A DNA stretch of 64,000 bases from Candidatus Saganbacteria bacterium (GCA_016223245.1 JACRPL010000007.1:1-64000); one strand, 5' to 3'; shown: positions 1-8,252, numbered from the stretch's first letter. Translations and numbers: made by a program. The notes: generated by a model not told the origin, from the letters alone.

Positions 1-2
1 AA

Positions 3-3000
3 TATCCCATCAACATAAACTTTGAAGTCATTTCCTTTTGCGGCTACCTTATAAACATGAAAGTCTGATGAGGTATCCATTTGATATTCTAACTTGGAAA
101 ACCCCTCCCAGATTTTATCATTCCGGATCATGAGATAAAATGCCTTAACTCCGTCAAAAGTACCTAGCGTTCTGTGTGCCGTAGATAATGACTCGTCTAT
201 TGCCCCGCCTTTAACTCTTCCTTCGGTAACCCATCCATTAGCATGAGAAAAACTTGTTGGTCTTTCGAAATAACCATCGTCATCTTTCCCCATTGTTGAA
301 ACATGCAGAACGCTGTTCAAGAACTCTTTCACTGCCCAACCAGCAGGTGCAGTCATTGTCCATCCCGCCGCTTCAGGCATTAGTCCAGACGATGCCTCAT
401 ATTTGTATGTCCAAGCGCTGCTATCTTCTGCAACAGAGAGCGTCCCATTTGTGGCCACAGTATCGGTCTTTACCCCCCCCGTAAAATCAGTATCTGTAAA
501 TGTCCCCGGTATGCACTTTTTCTCTGTCGAAAATCCAACAGGCTGTCCTGCCGACTCATTGGCGCACGAATCCTTCGCCCTTATCCTCGTATAATATGTT
601 TTTCCATAATCAAGTATTCCCGAGCCAATTGTGAATTTGTTCGCGCCCGTAAGATTGCACTGCGTAAATACAGCAGGCGCCGAGAAATTTGCCGCTGTAT
701 TCACATCAAGACACACATCCGCAACTTTCCCACCAGGATCTTTATCGATAGGCTGTGTCCACTCAATTGTCGGCGTAAGCGGCACCCAGGTTTGGCCGTC
801 TTTTATGGATGTTATAGCCACCGGCTCCGGCGGATTGTCGCATTCCGGTATGAGTTTTGTCGTAAACGAGTAGACAGGCGACGCTTTTGTTTGGTTGCAA
901 AGGTCTGATGCTACAACCTGCCACCAATATGAAACAGGCGCCTTTCCTTTCTCGCTGTAGCTTAATGTTTGGGCTGGCACGCCGTAAACGTTTGCGGAAA
1001 CATTCATCTGGTTTATGATGGGCTTTGCGCAGTCCTGCGTATTGCATACCAATACCTGGTATGCCGCCTTGTCCCCCGGATCTTTGCTCGCATCCGACGG
1101 GTTCCATTTTAATAAAACGTTTGCGGGATCAATGTTTTGCGCTTTATCGGCAGGGGACGCAAGCGTAAAATCAGTCGGAGGGTTATTGCAGTATGCAGAG
1201 GCTTTTGTCGTAAAGCAAGCGGGGGCACTTTTTGTTTTGTTAGGCACAGGCTTGCAAGCATCGGAATCTTCGATCTGCGCACAATACGCCGTATTGTAGC
1301 TTAAGCCATTCACAAATTGCTTGTCGGATGAAAGCCCGCACTTTGTAAACGGCACATTGCTTGGATTATTCTTTTCATAAACATTCAAACAGGTCGAGAC
1401 CGTGTCTCCGACGGTTGCAAAATCCTGGTCCCCGCCAATGCTCCATGTCATGGTCTGGTCGGTCGGAAGCCCCACTGCATTGTTATTCGGGCTTAATATG
1501 ATCGATTGGACAGGCGGATTGTCGCACGCGCTTATTGTGCTAAATTGCAAAGGATCGCTCTGCGCCATGTTAGGCTTTGGAAGGCACGAGTCGTATGCTT
1601 TAACAATAACCTCGCATTTCATCTCGGGTGCAAGGCTTGAAGGATCGATCGAATATTCCCCTGCTTTAACTCCGCATTGGTTATTGACTATTGCGGCGCC
1701 GTTGCATGAAACGCTCAAACACATGTTTACGGAATCGCCCTGATCGATGTCGCCATTGTTGGCAATTTGGAATTTGGCATTCTTTGGGTCAACACTTTTT
1801 AGCTGGGCCATCGTCATAGTCGGCTTGTTTGGCGGATTGTCGCAAACAGGGGCAAGCTTGGTCGTAAACGAATACACAGGCAAATTGCCAGCCTTATTAT
1901 TGCATGAGTCATAAGGCTCGACCGTCCAATAATAAGGAGTACTGTACTGCGCGTTCGCAAGGTCAACGCTCTTTTCTGTTTGAGTAATCCCGTTGATATC
2001 AACGATCGGATTTGATAGATCATTTTTTCCTGAAACAACCAGGCGGTATTTAATATTATCCTGCGGGTCAACATCCGTTGCGCCGTCCCATGAGAATTTA
2101 ACCGCGAACGGGACGCCCGTCTGGCCGTCGCTTGGCAGGATCAAGTTCCCGGCGTTAGGCGAATGGTCGCAAGGGCCGGCGGGCTTTAATGTCTTAAAAG
2201 ACACGACTCCACTGCAGGCTTCATTGCCTTTAGGCGCAGAACACATGTCTTTCGCGCAAACTTTTGCATAATATTGAGTGTTAAAAAGCAAAAGAGTCGA
2301 AGCCGGCACTTGGTATTCCGAAGCATCTCCTATGCAAGCATTGATCTCGGTTGATTTAAAAGTTTGGTCCTGCGAAACGTATACGCAGTAATTTAATTTA
2401 TCTCCATATTTTACAATATCAAGATCGGTTGACGCGTTCCATGATATTTTAGGCGTGCCGGAAACATTTGTTTGCCCGTTAGGGTATGTAATCGATGGGG
2501 CAGTGGGGCCATTGTCGCAATAGCCGCTTGTCGTAAAGCTTGTTATATTTGATTTTAGAAGATTCGGTTCAGGACAGGCGTCTTGCGCGGTTGCTTGGAA
2601 ATAGTATGTTTTATCTTTCCCAAGGGCATTCGGGTCGGATTGGTATTGAGCCGCGTCCAAACCGCATTTGCCTATTATTGGGTTTGCAAAAGTCTCGTTA
2701 TCGGCAACTGATACGCAGTATGTAACTTTGTCGCCATAAACACTGTCAGGATCGCCGTTGTTTTCCCATTTGAATTGAATAGGCTTTGTGGGATCGAGCT
2801 TCTGGGCTTTGTCCTGCGGCAATAGAACCGAAAATTTATTCGGTGGATTTTTACAGATATTCAAACCGGCGTCGTATTCATCTTTTCCGCTGTCAATTTC
2901 ATCTTTAGGATAAGTTGCGTCGACCTCCCCGTCGCCATCGGTATCTACTTCAATATATGTTTCTGTTTCAGGCGCAATGTCTATTTCAGGAATAATATCA

Positions 3001-3575
3001 GGCTTAATATCAAAGGTTTCTATTGCATCCGGGGTGTCTATCGCATCCTGGGTATCTTTTCCCCCTATTTCATCTTCCTTAAATACATCAATTACGGTTT
3101 CTATTATATCGGTAAACGCATCGCCCCTTCTTCTAGTCCCGTCATCTGTCCTGGGGAAGCTGTCGCCTGTCCTTGGGGAGCTGTCTTCTTTTGTTTCAGC
3201 CAACGAAAATGCGTCTGCTGTATCTTTTGGAGGATTAGCCCCGTTAAAAATTTCATTGGCAATATACCCGCATGCGGTAAGGCCGGAGGCCGTAGCCGCG
3301 GCGCCTTTTATGAACCCGTCAAAAAACGCGAAAACGCTTGATTGTTCCGCGCGGCCGAAGTTTGTCTTGACGGAAACGGGTCTTTTGACCTGTTTTCCTG
3401 TTGTCCTGTTTTCCTGTTGGTCTGTTGACCTGTTATCCTGTTGACCTGTTTCCTCGGCTTCGCATACCATAGCCCTTGCGTCGTACCATCCGCCCCTAGG
3501 CGCTTTGCTTTTCTCTTGGTACTGCGCTTTCCAATAATTTATGTCCAGATAGCTTGTCCAGCTTACTTCAACCAT
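3..3575 (-). CDS. Large secreted repeat protein, seven Fn3/Ig-like repeats, partial (3' end outside window)
   Basis: An open minus-strand frame runs without a stop from the ATG at 3575 to the window edge (about 1190 codons, C-terminus missing). Residues 1-40 are polar. A hydrophobic stretch ending in LTAC near residue 95 looks like a lipobox, but it lies far from the start, so export is only inferred. An Asp/Glu-rich linker with a DTDGDGEVD calcium-binding-like motif follows. Then come seven repeats of roughly 95-110 residues, each opening with a Cys-x-x-Pro signature (CKNPP, CDNGP, CDHSP, CDNPP three times, CNNPP) and containing W/F-rich beta-strand patterns typical of fibronectin-III/Ig-like modules. 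The last visible 170 residues resemble a concanavalin-A-like/LamG lectin fold (YFERPTSF, YLMIRND). Probably a cell-surface adhesin or glycan-binding protein. No clear Shine-Dalgarno sequence. Plus-strand reading frames across this region are shadows. Confidence 0.85.
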   Translation of the reverse strand, partial: MVEVSWTSYLDINYWKAQYQEKSKAPRGGWYDARAMVCEAEETGQQDNRSTDQQENRTTGKQVKRPVSVKTNFGRAEQSSVFAFFDGFIKGAAATASGLTACGYIANEIFNGANPPKDTADAFSLAETKEDSSPRTGDSFPRTDDGTRRRGDAFTDIIETVIDVFKEDEIGGKDTQDAIDTPDAIETFDIKPDIIPEIDIAPETETYIEVDTDGDGEVDATYPKDEIDSGKDEYDAGLNICKNPPNKFSVLLPQDKAQKLDPTKPIQFKWENNGDPDSVYGDKVTYCVSVADNETFANPIIGKCGLDAAQYQSDPNALGKDKTYYFQATAQDACPEPNLLKSNITSFTTSGYCDNGPTAPSITYPNGQTNVSGTPKISWNASTDLDIVKYGDKLNYCVYVSQDQTFKSTEINACIGDASEYQVPASTLLLFNTQYYAKVCAKDMCSAPKGNEACSGVVSFKTLKPAGPCDHSPNAGNLILPSDGQTGVPFAVKFSWDGATDVDPQDNIKYRLVVSGKNDLSNPIVDINGITQTEKSVDLANAQYSTPYYWTVEPYDSCNNKAGNLPVYSFTTKLAPVCDNPPNKPTMTMAQLKSVDPKNAKFQIANNGDIDQGDSVNMCLSVSCNGAAIVNNQCGVKAGEYSIDPSSLAPEMKCEVIVKAYDSCLPKPNMAQSDPLQFSTISACDNPPVQSIILSPNNNAVGLPTDQTMTWSIGGDQDFATVGDTVSTCLNVYEKNNPSNVPFTKCGLSSDKQFVNGLSYNTAYCAQIEDSDACKPVPNKTKSAPACFTTKASAYCNNPPTDFTLASPADKAQNIDPANVLLKWNPSDASKDPGDKAAYQVLVCNTQDCAKPIINQMNVSANVYGVPAQTLSYSEKGKAPVSYWWQVVASDLCNQTKASPVYSFTTKLIPECDNPPEPVAITSIKDGQTWVPLTPTIEWTQPIDKDPGGKVADVCLDVNTAANFSAPAVFTQCNLTGANKFTIGSGILDYGKTYYTRIRAKDSCANESAGQPVGFSTEKKCIPGTFTDTDFTGGVKTDTVATNGTLSVAEDSSAWTYKYEASSGLMPEAAGWTMTAPAGWAVKEFLNSVLHVSTMGKDDDGYFERPTSFSHANGWVTEGRVKGGAIDESLSTAHRTLGTFDGVKAFYLMIRNDKIWEGFSKLEYQMDTSSDFHVYKVAAKGNDFKVYVDGI
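3387..3450. repeat. Octanucleotide tandem repeat inside a coding region
   Basis: Eight consecutive 8-nt units of the form NNCCTGTT (one reads GGTCTGTT). On the minus strand they read NNAACAGG... and encode a Gln/Asn/Thr/Arg-rich low-complexity linker near residues 42-63 of the large repeat protein. Eight is not a multiple of three, so one unit read in successive frames yields three different peptides. Confidence 0.9.
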
Positions 3576-3658
3576 ATTTATTTATCGTAAGGTGATTTGG
3601 GAAATTTCAGTTTGGGGAGGGGGATTTTAGCAAGTTCTATGGACTGGGCTTCCGGCTA

Positions 3659-3688
3659 TTGTTTTTATTGTTATTCTTCGTGTATAAT
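3659..3688 (+). promoter_or_regulatory. Promoter of first MNT/HEPN module
   Basis: TTGTTT at 3659-3664 and TATAAT at 3683-3688 with an 18-nt spacer. The last base of the -10 box is only 6 nt from the ATG at 3695, so transcription would begin at or next to the start codon (leaderless). Confidence 0.7.
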
Positions 3689-3694
3689 AACGGC

Positions 3695-4012
3695 ATGAAT
3701 ATTAAAAATGATCCGCTTCTTAATAAATTTGTCGCAGAGTTAAAAGGGCGCTTTAAAAACAGGCTGAAAAAAACACTGCTTTTCGGTTCGCGGGCAAGAG
3801 GCAGTCATACGGCTGAATCCGATTATGATTGTATTTTGCTTTTGGATGATGTGCGGGCGGAGGATAAGGCATTTGTGGATGAGCTTGAATCAAAAATACT
3901 CCTTGAGGATTTCGTTTTAGTATCCGCTTTCTTAATGACAGAATATAAATTTGAATCCAAGAAATATGAACCTTTCATAATGAACGCCAAAAAAGAAGGC
4001 ATCTTATTATAA
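3695..4012 (+). CDS. MNT-type nucleotidyltransferase (HEPN partner, putative antitoxin)
   Basis: About 105 residues, one minimal nucleotidyltransferase domain with the GS-x10-DxD active-site signature (GSRARG...SDYD, around residues 31-45). In characterised MntA proteins this fold AMPylates or poly-AMPylates the partner HEPN toxin. An in-frame TTG at 3659 would add a hydrophobic dozen residues, but that stretch overlaps the promoter, so the ATG at 3695 is preferred. Ends immediately before the HEPN gene, so the pair is co-transcribed. Family assignment is firm; biological role is inferred. Confidence 0.85.
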   Translation: MNIKNDPLLNKFVAELKGRFKNRLKKTLLFGSRARGSHTAESDYDCILLLDDVRAEDKAFVDELESKILLEDFVLVSAFLMTEYKFESKKYEPFIMNAKKEGILL

Positions 4013-4408
4013 ATGGATGAAAAATTAAAGCCACAAATTAACGCGATGATGCAAAAATCCGAGGAAGCGTTAAAAGACGCCTCTGTTTTATTTGATCTTG
4101 GCAGTTATGGGGCGGCTGCTTCGCGGGCTTATTATGCCGTTTTTCATATGCTTCAAGCTGTTTTGTTGGTCAAAAATCTTTCATTTTCAAAACATTCAGG
4201 CGTTATCGGAGGGTTCTCTAGACATTTTATAAAAGAGGGCCTCTTTCCGCGTGAATATGCTGGGAAAATTAAAAATCTTTGGAAAAACAGGGAAATTGGG
4301 GATTATGAATATGAAACAAAAATTAGCAGCAAAGATGCCCGAGAGTCAATCGAGGAGGCAAACTTGATCGTAAATAGCCTTAAGAAATATATAGAAAGTA
4401 AATTTTAG
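4013..4408 (+). CDS. HEPN domain protein (UPF0332-like), partner of MNT gene
   Basis: 131 residues, all-helical HEPN domain with the family signature SRAYYAVFHM (about residues 42-51), SKHSGVI and the NREIGDYE block near residue 98. HEPN proteins of this type pair with MNT nucleotidyltransferases; many are RNases, others are non-enzymatic. Follows the MNT gene with no gap. The second module at 4669-5374 is a diverged copy in the same order and orientation. Confidence 0.85.
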   Translation: MDEKLKPQINAMMQKSEEALKDASVLFDLGSYGAAASRAYYAVFHMLQAVLLVKNLSFSKHSGVIGGFSRHFIKEGLFPREYAGKIKNLWKNREIGDYEYETKISSKDARESIEEANLIVNSLKKYIESKF

Positions 4409-4490
4409 CGGTTAAATTCAGGTCTGGAGCCTCAGCTGCGATCCCGTTTAGTTATTTGATTATTAATTAACCCCCCTTTTTCTTCGTCTC

Positions 4491-4637
4491 ATGATTACCT
4501 CTGGCATGGGAATTGCCTATGGGGAGGGGAATTTTTGGGACGCATGGGAAAGGGCTATCAAGGGATCAGGTTTCGGGCATGAAAACGTAGGACTATCTTG
4601 GGATTTATGGCAAAAGGCAATTGCTTTTCAAGGATAA
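4491..4637 (+). CDS. Possible small Trp-rich ORF (48 aa)
   Basis: The space between the two MNT/HEPN modules holds an ATG-TAA frame of 48 codons with an unusual composition: four Trp, repeated W-x2-A/W-x2-AI spacing (FWDAWERAI, SWDLWQKAI) and Gly-rich turns. No clear ribosome-binding site and no recognised family. The internal repetition suggests a relic of a longer protein or a real small peptide; it may also be chance. Confidence 0.25.
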   Translation: MITSGMGIAYGEGNFWDAWERAIKGSGFGHENVGLSWDLWQKAIAFQG

Positions 4638-4668
4638 TATTGGTAATATTCTTTAAAAAGAGGGGAAA

Positions 4669-4995
4669 ATGGGACAATATCAAAATAGGCTTTTTTTCCT
4701 GAAAGATCTAAAAACTGATCTGCAGGAACTATATCATCAAAGATTCAAGGGGATGTTTTTATTCGGCTCGTACGCGCATGGGAATGAAAAACCCGAATCC
4801 GACGTGGATATCGGCGTAATTATCGATGATTACAGCGATGTTTGCGGTGAAATCGATGCAATGGGGGGGATCGCGTCTTCGCTTTCTTTGGAAAATAACA
4901 TTGTTATTTCACTCCATCCTTTCCGAGAAAAAGACTGGATAAATAAAAAAACACCGCTAATTTTAAACCTGAAAAAAGAAGGGATCGCAATTTAA
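4669..4995 (+). CDS. MNT-type nucleotidyltransferase, second module
   Basis: 108 residues with FGSYAHG...SDVD, again GS-x10-DxD (about residues 32-46), the catalytic signature of minimal nucleotidyltransferases. A good ribosome-binding site (GAGGGG) lies 5 nt before the ATG, unlike the leaderless first module. One base separates it from the downstream HEPN gene. The protein is diverged from the first copy but keeps the same gene order, pointing to an old tandem duplication or serial insertion. Confidence 0.85.
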   Translation: MGQYQNRLFFLKDLKTDLQELYHQRFKGMFLFGSYAHGNEKPESDVDIGVIIDDYSDVCGEIDAMGGIASSLSLENNIVISLHPFREKDWINKKTPLILNLKKEGIAI

Positions 4996-4996
4996 C

Positions 4997-5374
4997 ATGT
5001 CCGAAGAAATAAAAGCATTGCTTGAAAAAGCTGGCGAAAGCATCAAAGCGGCAAAATTGCTTCTAAGCGAAGAACATTGTGGCTTCGCATCAGGCAGGGG
5101 ATATTATGCGATGTTTTACGTGGCCGAGGCTTTACTTTTATCGAAAGAACTGGCATTCTCAAAGCATGCCGGCGTTATTTCCGCGTTTGGAAAACACTTT
5201 ATTAAGACGAACATTTTAGATCATAAGTTCCACCGTTATTTGCTTGATGCTTATGAATACCGTGAGATCGGGGATTACGAACCCCTTGAAAAGATTTCAA
5301 GAGCTACGGCTGAAGCGGTTATTTCCCATGCTGAAGAGCTGCTGGCAGCGGCAAAGAGCTATCTTAAGTTATAA
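4997..5374 (+). CDS. HEPN domain protein (UPF0332-like), second module
   Basis: 125 residues. Signature RGYYAMFYVAEALLL (about residues 34-48), SKHAGVI and YREIGDYE align with the first HEPN protein. The His of the YYAxFH pattern is Tyr here, a known natural variant in this family and not proof of inactivation. Shares with the first HEPN gene a similar AT-rich 3' flank (TTATTTGAT then AATTA then CCCCCT). Confidence 0.85.
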   Translation: MSEEIKALLEKAGESIKAAKLLLSEEHCGFASGRGYYAMFYVAEALLLSKELAFSKHAGVISAFGKHFIKTNILDHKFHRYLLDAYEYREIGDYEPLEKISRATAEAVISHAEELLAAAKSYLKL

Positions 5375-5505
5375 TCCCACAGCTATCCCTTTTTATTATT
5401 TGATCATCAATTAGGGTCATACCCCCTCTATTTCTCTCCCTTATGAATTTGAGGCGGGGTAATATGAAATGGGATGTGGGTCAGGAAGCGAGATCGCAAT
5501 TATTT

Positions 5506-6255
5506 CCTGACTTCCGCACTTTCCCCTTAAACAGCTAATTTCCCTAGTGAAATGTTGCGATTTGGGTGTTGTAAAGTTAAAATTGAGGTATGTTTGTCAG
5601 GAAATTACGCAATCGCAGCGGATCAACCAGCGTTCAAATCATCTCAAAAGATAGCGGTAAGTATTGCGTCGTTGAAACCCTTGGCACATCTAAAGATTCT
5701 GATGAAATAAAAAAGCTGGTTATTGAGGCAAAAGATCGAATAGATCATCCGGCTGGCCAGTCTTCACTGTTTTCGATTTTATCAGAAACCGATATCGCTA
5801 TTAAAAACTTTGTAGAAAACATAACAAATCTGCAGATTCGCACCATCGGCCCAGAACTCATCTTTGGAGCCTTGTTTGACCGTATTGGATTCGGGATTAT
5901 CAAAGATAAATTGTTCCGCCACATTGTCCTTGCCCGTTTAGCATATCCAACCAGCAAACTTAAAACTGCCGATTACTTGTACCGATACCGTGGAATAATG
6001 GTAGAAGTAGAAGCGATTTATCGTTTTCTGGATAAGTTATGTGATAAAAACAAAGAAACAGTTGAGCGCGTGGCCTTTGAATACACCAAGCGGACGTTAA
6101 AAAATATTTCCGTTGTGTTTTACGATATGACTACTCTGTATTTTGTCAAATTATGCTGGGGTTGCTGGTTGGACAGAATGGCTATCCCATTGGCTACAAT
6201 ACACACTTTACAGTGTCATTTAAAAATATTTGGGTGTTGCAACGCGGAAGTCAGG
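5506..6255 (+). mobile_element. Decayed IS1634-like insertion sequence with 12-bp terminal inverted repeats
   Basis: CCTGACTTCCGC at 5506-5517 is repeated perfectly in inverted orientation (GCGGAAGTCAGG) at 6244-6255. They bracket a transposase relic. At 750 bp the element is far shorter than intact IS1634 members (known to be about 1.5-2 kb), so a large internal deletion has occurred. The 11-mer TTTGGGTGTTG also occurs as a direct repeat near both ends. No target-site duplication is evident. Confidence 0.75.
5590..6255 (+). pseudogene. IS1634-family transposase, internally deleted and frameshifted
   Basis: The first ~185 codons match the N-terminal half of IS1634/DUF4277-type transposases, ending in the YDMTTLYF block that carries the first catalytic Asp of the DDE triad (6121-6144). 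Normally an acidic segment follows; here it is missing and the reading frame shifts at 6147, after which frame +2 reads QIMLGLLVGQNGYPIGYNT, the next conserved block. The remaining two thirds of the protein are absent. The track frame that continues to 6294 is therefore a nonsense tail. Non-functional in itself. Confidence 0.85.
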
Positions 6256-6290
6256 GGTAAAACCCTCTCGGCCATCGATCGATCGATTAG

Positions 6291-6318
6291 TTGACAGCCT
6301 GCTTATAATCTATATAAT
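6291..6318 (+). promoter_or_regulatory. Sigma70-type promoter of exported-protein genes
   Basis: Consensus TTGACA at 6291-6296 and TATAAT at 6313-6318 with a 16-nt spacer, just downstream of the decayed insertion sequence. The -10 box ends 9 nt before the TTG start at 6328. Confidence 0.8.
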
Positions 6319-6327
6319 GTAAGCACC

Positions 6328-7212
6328 TTGAAAAAGATAGTATTTATCCTGTTCTTTTTTCTGCTGTGCGCTTTTTCGCCGGCGGCGGCGGCGTCATCAA
6401 GCGCTAGCGCTTCGAACAGTTCCGAAGGGTTTTCTTCCTTGTCGGGACTTTTGACGAGCTCATCGTATAGCGGGTTTTCATCAGCCGGAGAGGATGTGAA
6501 TGAAACGCTTACAAGCGCTTCCTACCATTCTTGGAGCGGCCTTGCCGCAATTATTTATGCGCCCTCAATTTCCAGTTCCGATGCCGCGGCTCCCCGCATC
6601 TCCAATATCAAGTTCAACGGCTTTACCATTAAAAACAATGATGATGTTAGCGCGAGCCCCGCGATCACGGCTGCGATCACCGATGAATCGGGCATAGACA
6701 CGACAAAGACATCGATCGAAGTTGATGGTGTATTGGCTTCGGTTGGCTCCCTAGCTTCGCCAAATTCATTCAGTTCGGCGACCGGAAAATTGGCTTACAG
6801 CCCGTCGTTTGCCGATGGCCAGCATACATTTAAGATCTACGCGTATGATCTTGCCGGAAATTCTTCGTCATCCGAAGCGCTAACTTTTATTGTATCCGGA
6901 GGCGACCTTAAGATCGAAGGGAGCGTGGTCAATTATCCAAACCCATTTTCTCCTCCCGCGCAGGCCACAACGATAACTTACATGCTGAACAAAGACGCAG
7001 ACGTTATGATTTACATTTTTAATATTATAGGCCAGCTTGTCAAAAAAATTGAAAAATCCTCCGGGTCCGAAGGGGCAAGAGCGGGATATAACCAGGTTTC
7101 TTGGGATGGGATATCGGATTTCAACGAAGTGCTTCCAAACGATGTGTATTTATGCAGGGTCGTTTCCGGCGGCAAGGTAATAGGAAAATGCAAAATAGCA
7201 ATCTTAAAATAA
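6328..7212 (+). CDS. Exported protein with C-terminal FlgD-Ig-like (T9SS-type) domain
   Basis: 294 residues from a TTG start placed by the consensus promoter just upstream and the immediate signal peptide (KK then hydrophobic core then AAAAS, residues 1-23). A Ser/Ala-rich stretch leads into an Ig-like module (about 85-190, with DESGIDTTKTSIEVDG and SFADGQHTFKIYAYD, as in Big/cadherin-like folds). The last 85 residues are a FlgD-type Ig domain: YPNPFSP, then VMIYIFNIIGQLVK, then VSWDG, then NDVYLCRV. Such domains end proteins sorted by type IX or related systems. It overlaps the PorV-like gene by 25 nt, fitting that idea. Function unknown. Confidence 0.8.
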   Translation: MKKIVFILFFFLLCAFSPAAAASSSASASNSSEGFSSLSGLLTSSSYSGFSSAGEDVNETLTSASYHSWSGLAAIIYAPSISSSDAAAPRISNIKFNGFTIKNNDDVSASPAITAAITDESGIDTTKTSIEVDGVLASVGSLASPNSFSSATGKLAYSPSFADGQHTFKIYAYDLAGNSSSSEALTFIVSGGDLKIEGSVVNYPNPFSPPAQATTITYMLNKDADVMIYIFNIIGQLVKKIEKSSGSEGARAGYNQVSWDGISDFNEVLPNDVYLCRVVSGGKVIGKCKIAILK

Positions 7213-8243
7213 TATCATTAATTTTATTTGTCATTTGCCATTTGACATTTGTCATTTCGCCGCAAGTATTTGCGGGGGCATTGGATATTTCAAGGATCGG
7301 TTTCGGCGGAAGAAGTTTGGGCTTGGGCCGCGCCCAGGTTGCGGGCCGCGATATCGGGGCGGCTTTTATAAATCCGGCGACTCTTGCCGACTTCAATAAT
7401 TTCAGGATGACCAGCATGTTCGTTAATTTAGCGGAAGAGGCAAATTACAGCATGATCGGAGCGGCTTTGCCCCTAAAAGAAGGGGCGTTTGGCTGTCTTG
7501 GGGTCGGATATATCGGGGCTACGGTATCAGGGATCATCACTACGACCTCTGAAGTCAGGAGCGCAGCCACTGGGACAACCGATTATAAAAATGGCTTATT
7601 TATCCTGTCATACGCCAGGGATATGGGCCCTGCGGTAAAATTCGGCGCGGCCGCAAAATTATTTAGCCGCAGTTTTGATGCTGTCCAAAATGCCGCGGCA
7701 ACAGGCGCCGATATGGATATCGGGTTTCTTTTCCTCCCCCAAAATAATTTAATTGCCGGATTAACGCTGCAGAATATCCTTTCGACCGGGCTTGCTTGGA
7801 AAAACGGCACAAATGAAGATATTCCATCGTCTATCAAAATGGGGATAAATTTTAAACCAAGAAATAATATGACCTTGCTTTTGGATGTCGATTCGGAACG
7901 CGGGATACACTCGGGGCTTGAATGGAATCCCCGGGGATATTTGCTTCTTCGCGGAGGGATAGAATCTGTGCCGACTGGAACAAACGCTTCGGCCGTTAAT
8001 TATTCATTAGGCGTCGGGCTTCAAGTGCGAGGATTCAGTTTTGACTATGCTTACTACATAGATTCTATCGTATCGACAAATTCTTCGCATTATTTTTCTA
8101 TCTCGTACGATATGCCCCAAAGAACAATAGAGAGCAGGCATATTATGCCGGCGGCAAAGCCTGCTATGCCAGAGACCAGGCCTAAGATCGCATCAAAAAC
8201 TTATCCCAAAAGGAAGCTCAATTATTCAAAAAGTGTGTTATAA
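7188..8243 (+). CDS. PorV/UPF0164-like outer-membrane beta-barrel protein
   Basis: 351 residues from the ATG at 7188, chosen because it starts a signal peptide (residues 1-27, ending QVFAG). The upstream ATG at 7101 lies inside the previous gene. The mature N-terminus (ISRIGFGGRSLGLGRAQVAG...INPATLA) is the hallmark of the PorV/PorQ/UPF0164 family of barrels, which in Bacteroidetes serve type IX secretion. Alternating hydrophobic strands run to about residue 300 and end in HYFSISYDMP; the last 45 residues are a Pro/Lys/Met-rich tail. Part of the signal peptide is encoded by a heptamer repeat (7225-7259). Confidence 0.8.
   Translation: MQNSNLKIISLILFVICHLTFVISPQVFAGALDISRIGFGGRSLGLGRAQVAGRDIGAAFINPATLADFNNFRMTSMFVNLAEEANYSMIGAALPLKEGAFGCLGVGYIGATVSGIITTTSEVRSAATGTTDYKNGLFILSYARDMGPAVKFGAAAKLFSRSFDAVQNAAATGADMDIGFLFLPQNNLIAGLTLQNILSTGLAWKNGTNEDIPSSIKMGINFKPRNNMTLLLDVDSERGIHSGLEWNPRGYLLLRGGIESVPTGTNASAVNYSLGVGLQVRGFSFDYAYYIDSIVSTNSSHYFSISYDMPQRTIESRHIMPAAKPAMPETRPKIASKTYPKRKLNYSKSVL
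7225..7259. repeat. Heptanucleotide repeat (CATTTGN family) forming a signal-peptide core
   Basis: Five adjacent 7-nt units: TATTTGT, CATTTGC, CATTTGA, CATTTGT, CATTTCG. They encode the hydrophobic core FVICHLTFVIS of the PorV-like signal peptide. The reverse complement (ACAAATG) is the same unit inserted in valS at 22981-23008. Confidence 0.85.
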
Positions 8244-8244
8244 T
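8239..8244 (+). promoter_or_regulatory. -10 box of the 8253-13393 operon
   Basis: TATAAT overlaps the end of the PorV-like gene's stop region and ends 8 nt before the ATG at 8253. No convincing -35 hexamer. Likely drives the tightly packed run 8253, 8906, pth, mfd. Confidence 0.45.
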
Positions 8245-8252
8245 TCCCATCA

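Noticed and set aside
254-3444. Several plus-strand reading frames of 60-155 codons
   Set aside because: All are shadows of the single minus-strand frame 3-3575, which gives a coherent repeat protein.
4997-5374. Loss of the conserved HEPN His in the second module (YYAMFY)
   Set aside because: Tyr at this place is a common natural variant of UPF0332-type HEPN proteins; inactivation cannot be claimed.
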